From Spirogloea muscicola (taxonomy: Eukaryota > Streptophyta > Zygnematophyceae > Spirogloeales > Spirogloeaceae): a stretch of 15,145 bases of DNA. Shown here piece by piece: positions 10,680 to 15,145 of the stretch (within the stretch, counting starts at the first letter, position 1; the number at the start of each line of letters is the position of its first letter). Made by a program: the position numbers and the translations under genes. The notes beneath the pieces are model-generated. The model searched no databases and was not told the DNA's origin. It was given only the letters and a program-made list of their open reading frames with translations. Where the stretch lies: positions 253,715 through 268,859 of the forward strand of contig WELB01000096.1 of assembly GCA_009602725.1 (NCBI GenBank), in the 5' to 3' direction.

Positions 10680-13600
10680 TCAAACTGAAGGTGGGAGCTG
10701 AGGCGCACTTGTTTGCGGGCTAGAGGGCTCGCTCCGTGTCAGGTGCTTGTTAACGAACTTGGGGTCAGAGAAGACGCCCTCGATGACCTTGGAGAGGCTC
10801 TCCCAGTTGATCGGCTTCGTGAGGTACCCATCCAGGCCCATGTCAGCGAGCGATCCTGCCGCCTGGGTGAGGACATCGGCGGTAAGTGCGAACACCGGTG
10901 TCACGCATCGTGGTGGCGGCAGTGCCCGAATGGCCTTGGTGGCGTCCAGGCCGCCGAGGACTGGCATCTGGAGGTCCATGAGCACCATGTCATACGTGCC
11001 CGGCTGCGCGGCCGCGATGGCGTCCACAGCGAGCCGCCCGTTTCCGACCACCTCCACGCGGTGGCCGTAGTGCCGCAGCATCTTGGCAATGAGCATCTGG
11101 TTGACAGCATTGTCCTCAGCAACCAGCACTTGCAGGCTGCAGCCCTCCAAGCCCTCGAGGCTTTTAGTGGGCGTCAGCGGCCGTGCCGGCAGCATCTGGC
11201 AGCTGTTGGGACCTCCGGCACTGCCTGCGCCTGCCGACGGCGCGAACCGCGCCGGCTCCAGCGCTGGTAGCAGCGGGATGCAGAAGGCAAAGGTGGAGCC
11301 ATTGCCCGCCTCCGACTCCACCCACACGTCGCCGCCCATTGCGTTGACCAAGCCCTTACAGATGGCCAGCCCCAGACCTGTGGATTAGCGAAAAGGAAGG
11401 CAGAGCAGAAACGTCAGACATCATAGTGGTGCTGACAATCGTGCTCCTAGAGCTGAGTGTGTTTCGCTGTGTAAGGCCAAATAGTCCAAGGTCAGGCCTT
11501 CAGGTCAGAAGTATCTGCTGGCTGGCTGTTGTCAGCTCCATCAACAATTTATAACCCAGCACGGAACTCCTATTCAAGTGTGTAGGACTGACAATTGAGG
11601 TACGCGGATACATACATCACATTGTCTACCTTTAGAGGTTATATTTGGCAGGTCAAATTGAGTGCATAAGTTGCAGTGTAGACATCTTCAGATTCTATGT
11701 GCTTTACTTGGACAAAGCAGTATAGTTTCCAGAGTTTAGTTCCTCCGTGACACTGAACACTAAGCCCAGACAGCATGACTGGAGACAGGCTGCGGAGGCA
11801 ACTACAGCAGCTGTCCCTGGGTAGACGGTTATCAGGAGTACGCACCAGTGCCACCAAAGCGCCGCGTGGTGCTGCTGTCAGCCTGCGAGAACGACTTGAA
11901 GAGCCGTCCCTGCTGCTCTGGCGTCAGCCCGATGCCGGTATCGGTCACACGGACCTCGAACCACATCACCTCGCCACCGCCGCCACCGCCCTCTGTCTGG
12001 TCTCGCTCAACGGGGTCCGCTGCCACTTTTTCCCTGCGCTTCAGTCGCTTCAGCCGCAGAGGCCGCCCTGGCACTGGCGGGGGCCTGCTGGTTGACGCGT
12101 CCTGGTGCGCCACTCGCCGCGCAGCGTCGGGGGACAGCGTCCCGCTTGCGAAGGTCACGCCTCGGCTGCTGGCTGCCAGCTCCTCGCCGCCAGTCCCGGC
12201 CTCGCGCCGCGTGTGGGCCATGGCGTGGCCGCCGCCTTGTCCACACCACTGCTCCTCGCCACCAGCCCCGGCCCTACTTGCGGCGACATCGACGAGGTGG
12301 AGGCCAGGGCAAGGCACGGCCTCACCCTCGCCCTTCCGGTCGTCCTGGTGCATGTCTTCGTCACTGCTACCACCATACATTGGCCGCGCCGAGAGCATGA
12401 GGTCCTCCACGGTGCGGCTGTTCATCCGCTTGATGCGGGCCTTGCCGCCGCCCTCAGCACCCATTGCCGCCAGATCCGACGAGCTGGCCGCACGAGGCAG
12501 GAAGATCTTGGCGGCGACCGCCGCCCGCGGCATGCCCAGCAGGCTATTCGTGCTCTGGCTGGCGTGCAGTGCCGGCACTGGCGCTGGCGGCGACGGTAGC
12601 TTTCTGGCTGCAGTGATCTCGGGCGCAGTTGATGTAGCAGTGGCGTCGACCATGTCAACATCCCCAGCCTCCATAGATGTCACTGGGGAGGTAGCCGGCG
12701 GGCTCAGCAGCAGCCGCGGCCCCGTGGCAGGCTGCCACGCGATGCGTATGCCGCCGCTCTCCGTGAACTTGATGGCGTTGCTCACGAGGTTTGTGAGCAC
12801 TTGCCGCAGGCGGTTCGGGCTGCCGCGCAGCACGAGGCCGCTGTATGGCGTGTTGACTGTGAGCGACAGGCCCTTCTCAGCCAGCTTGCCGTGGAAGAGC
12901 ACCGCAACCTGGCATACCATGTGGAGAGCAGACACCGGATTGGTCAGTCAGCTGCCAGTACGGGGCCTCAAGCAAGAGCAAGCTTAACACATAACCATAG
13001 CCTCTGATTGCAAAGTGCTTCAGCCTTGACCAACCATTACAGCCTTTCATTTCAAGCCTAGGCCTAGATGGCAGAGCTTGTACCTGCTGCAGGACCTCAG
13101 CCACAGAGAAGTCGGCCTCCTCGAGTGTCAGGTTGCCCGACTCGATCTTCGAGAAGTCAAGGATCTCGTCGAGCACCTGGATGAGGCCCTCAGCTGAGCC
13201 CTGCATGACACGGACGTACCCTGGCTGCTCGCCGCTCAACTGCGTCAGCCGCAGCAGATCCAGCATGCCCAGTACGCCTGCGTAAACATCCACCCCAAAG
13301 AGGCCCACATCGATGCATATTAGTCGCTTGCTCGTTCACCTCGACCTGGCTACACAACTGCTGCAACACTACAGAAAGCGCGATGTACTTATAGCTATGC
13401 CTCATTGAGCATCGAACTTACTGAAGGGATAAGCAAAGAATGCAGAGTTTGCGAGGTAATGTTGCAGAATTTGCCAGTGCGACTAGAGGAGTAGCATGGG
13501 GTCGCGCACCAGTCATGGGCGTGCGCAGCTCGTGGCTCATCATGCTGAGGAACTGGCTCTTGGCCTTGTCAGCAGCCTCAGCAGCCTCGAACGCTTCGCG

Positions 13601-15145
13601 CTCCGCGGTGGTGTCGTCGAACAGCCACAGGTGGCCATGGTGCACCGAGCTGCCAACTGGGTACGAGCGCACCCGCAGCACCAGGCGCGGCTCCGTGAGC
13701 TCCCACACGCACCCAGACTCGGCCTGCGGTCGCGCCGCCACCTCCTCGAAGCACCTGCCAAGGGCGACAGAGAGGTGCGCGCACGCCCCATCTTCTCAAG
13801 CGCTGCTGCTGGCTTTGCTTGGCTTTGGTGGGCAAATGCATGCGCTCAAGACAGCAACACCGGTATCTAATGGATGGAGCTGATCTGACCACTATGGGTT
13901 TTCATGTTGCTCATGTCAAGCTGCTCAATTGTATCCTATCCCAGATCATCATGCACTTGGCAAGGTCTAACCGCTAATCTGACCATCAATGGCTAACCCT
14001 GGAACAAACACAGAACCTAATTATCTTACTAGAGGTGGGTGAGCAGCTGGCGCCCTGCACCTGAGGATGTTGGCGCGGGGGTCGGAGGAGCGCTCGGCGA
14101 GGCGGCGGATGGCGGTGGCCACGAGGCGCGGCTCCACCTCCCCGGCCATGGGGAGCTGCAGGAGCTCCGCGGCGGAGGGGTTGATGAGGCACGGCCCGGT
14201 GCCGCCGTCGACGAACACCACTGCCTGCGGCATGCGCTGCAGGATGAAGTCGAAACGGCGGCCCATGCGCTCGCAGCACAGCGTGCGCACGCGGTTCGCC
14301 AGCAGCAGCGGCAGGCTCTCCGCAGCGTCGGCCATCGTCGCCTCCGCCGTGTCGGGGACACTGCCGGCGTCCATCCAGAAGGCGTAGCGCAAGCCCTCGC
14401 ACCTGTGCCGCAGCGTGTGTACACTTAGCATTGCGCAGACGAAGCGGGTGCCTTACCAGTGGCAGCAACGGCGCGGCGATGGGGCAACATCCTTTGCAGA
14501 GCGACGCAGTCTGTCGACAACGACAAGGCCAATGTCACAACAAAGGACAGGCCCGCCGCAGCTGCCTGCAGCAATCCGTGCCAGCAGACAGGGACGAGGA
14601 GGCCACCGACCATCACGGTGCTCACCCCTCGGCTGTGAAGCGCGTCGCAAGGTACCGCTTGGGCCGGGCCCCCAGCGCCGCTGGGACGGCACTCGGCAGC
14701 AGGAGGCCCTCGGTGTCCACGACCTGCAGGCCGCCGCCGTTGGCCGAATGCTGGACCGCTCAGAATCTTCGGTGAGCGGTCAGACAGGAATCTGACCGCT
14801 CAGAGTCTTGTCTGACTCTGAGCGATCAGAGTCAGACAAGACTGACCTTGACCGCCGTCGAGGCATATCCTCGACAGCGGCCAGCGGCAGTCTCGCCGAG
14901 GAAGTCGTGGCAGCGCCGCCGGCGGCGGCAGGGCCTCACCCGGCCGTGCGACGCGGCCATGAGGGCCTTGGAGAGGCGCACGGGCGTGAGGATGAGGTCG
15001 TCCGGGTGGCACATCACGGTCTCTGCCACGCGCTGCGCCGGCTGCAGCACCGCTGCGACGGCCAGGTCGGCGCGTAGCGCCGTGGCCACCAGCGCCAGCA
15101 CCGACTGCGGCAGCGCCGCGTGCGCCGCAGCCGCGTCGCCCTCGC
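10680..15145 (-). CDS. Hybrid sensor histidine kinase with PAS, HisKA, HATPase and receiver domains (5' partial)
   Basis: Seven exons, read on the minus strand: 15145-14940, 14750-14626, 14402-14061, 13754-13510, 13277-13084, 12908-11846 and 11377-10680 (TGA 10682-10680). Phases agree at every junction and give 956 visible residues. Residues 1-160 are an unassigned, mostly helical sensor region ([20 protein letters not shown]). A PAS-like fold with its C-terminal part follows (about 160-280: [36 protein letters not shown]). HisKA has phospho-acceptor H298 in SHELRTPM. HATPase_c has the N box [14 protein letters not shown] (410-423), G1 DTGIG (693-697), an F-box-like KSFSQAD and G2 GTGLGLA. 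The receiver (about 806-928) has AEDN, phospho-acceptor D859 (VLMDLQMP), ALTA and LTKP. The fold predicts His-to-Asp phosphorelay. About 245 residues split HATPase_c. No membrane span is visible in the spliced part; the ligand is unknown. The introns at 11378-11845 and 13755-14060 exceed 300 nt and hold no recognised gene. Confidence 0.92.
11979..12719 (-). other. Long low-complexity insert inside the HATPase_c domain
   Basis: About 245 residues lie between the N-box strand (IRIAWQ) and the strand before the G1 box ([11 protein letters not shown]), where compact kinases have a few tens. The segment is rich in Ala, Ser, Gly and Pro. It has an acidic patch ([12 protein letters not shown]), a basic patch (LKRLKRREK), a proline-rich run (RPPPVPGRP) and Arg-x-x-Ser-like sites. 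The frame is open throughout with exon-like GC content, so it reads as coding rather than as a missed intron. Cytokinin-receptor kinases have a smaller insert at a comparable place. Confidence 0.8.
14754..14843. repeat. Chain of perfect inverted repeats in a histidine kinase intron
   Basis: Three perfect stem-forming pairs follow each other. GACCGCTCA (14754-14762) pairs with TGAGCGGTC (14773-14781). GAGCGGTCAGA (14774-14784) pairs with TCTGACCGCTC (14791-14801) around a 6-nt loop. AGTCTTGTCTGACTCTGA (14804-14821) pairs with TCAGAGTCAGACAAGACT (14826-14843) around a 4-nt loop. The first two share an arm and so are alternatives. All lie inside the minus-strand intron 14751-14939, starting three bases from its 3' splice site. 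Confidence 0.9.

Noticed and set aside
11848-12987. Plus-strand open frame of 379 codons opposite the histidine kinase
   Set aside because: It is a GC-driven shadow of the large kinase exon: no recognisable domains and low-complexity composition, while the minus strand encodes clear N, G1 and F box motifs.
14425-14625. Minus-strand open frame with a hydrophobic stretch resembling a membrane segment
   Set aside because: It lies wholly in the intron 14403-14625. Splicing GG|GTGAGC to CACAG|GTGCGAG joins both flanking exons in phase 2, while this frame does not continue the upstream exon.

Overview
The window looks like nuclear DNA of a green-lineage eukaryote, most likely a GC-rich unicellular green alga. 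Four things suggest this. Every gene is cut into many short exons by GT-AG or GC-AG introns. Exons are GC-rich while introns and spacers are less so. The proteins read most like plant versions of their families. Degenerate telomere-like repeats of the plant/algal type (TTTAGGG) lie inside introns. Placement below 'green alga' is a guess. All gene models were built by hand, by matching conserved protein blocks to splice sites and checking that exon phases agree.

Layout: (1) Positions 2-3102, plus strand: the last nine exons of a SAD1/USP39-type protein, the U4/U6.U5 tri-snRNP-associated protease-like factor. Its 5' end lies outside the window, and both catalytic positions are substituted. (2) Positions 3103 to about 3870: spacer with no recognised gene. 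(3) About 4074-9900, plus strand: a nearly complete class III phosphatidylinositol 3-kinase (VPS34) in about 15 exons. The C2, helical and kinase domains are readable and the catalytic residues are intact, but the start codon is not resolved; one ambiguous base (N) sits at 4026. (4) Positions 9901-10679: convergent spacer holding the 3' untranslated regions. (5) Positions 10680-15145, minus strand: seven exons of a hybrid sensor histidine kinase whose N-terminus lies outside the window. Its order is unassigned sensor region, PAS-like domain, HisKA, HATPase_c split by a very long low-complexity insert, and receiver domain.

The three genes are not an operon and share no obvious pathway: one acts in pre-mRNA splicing, one in endosome/autophagy lipid signalling, one in two-component signalling. 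The most unusual features are structural. Telomere-like blocks in opposite orientation flank a frame-neutral kinase exon of VPS34. An intron of the histidine kinase holds a chain of perfect inverted repeats. The kinase ATP-binding domain carries an insert of roughly 245 residues. The first two visible SAD1 introns both use GC donors.
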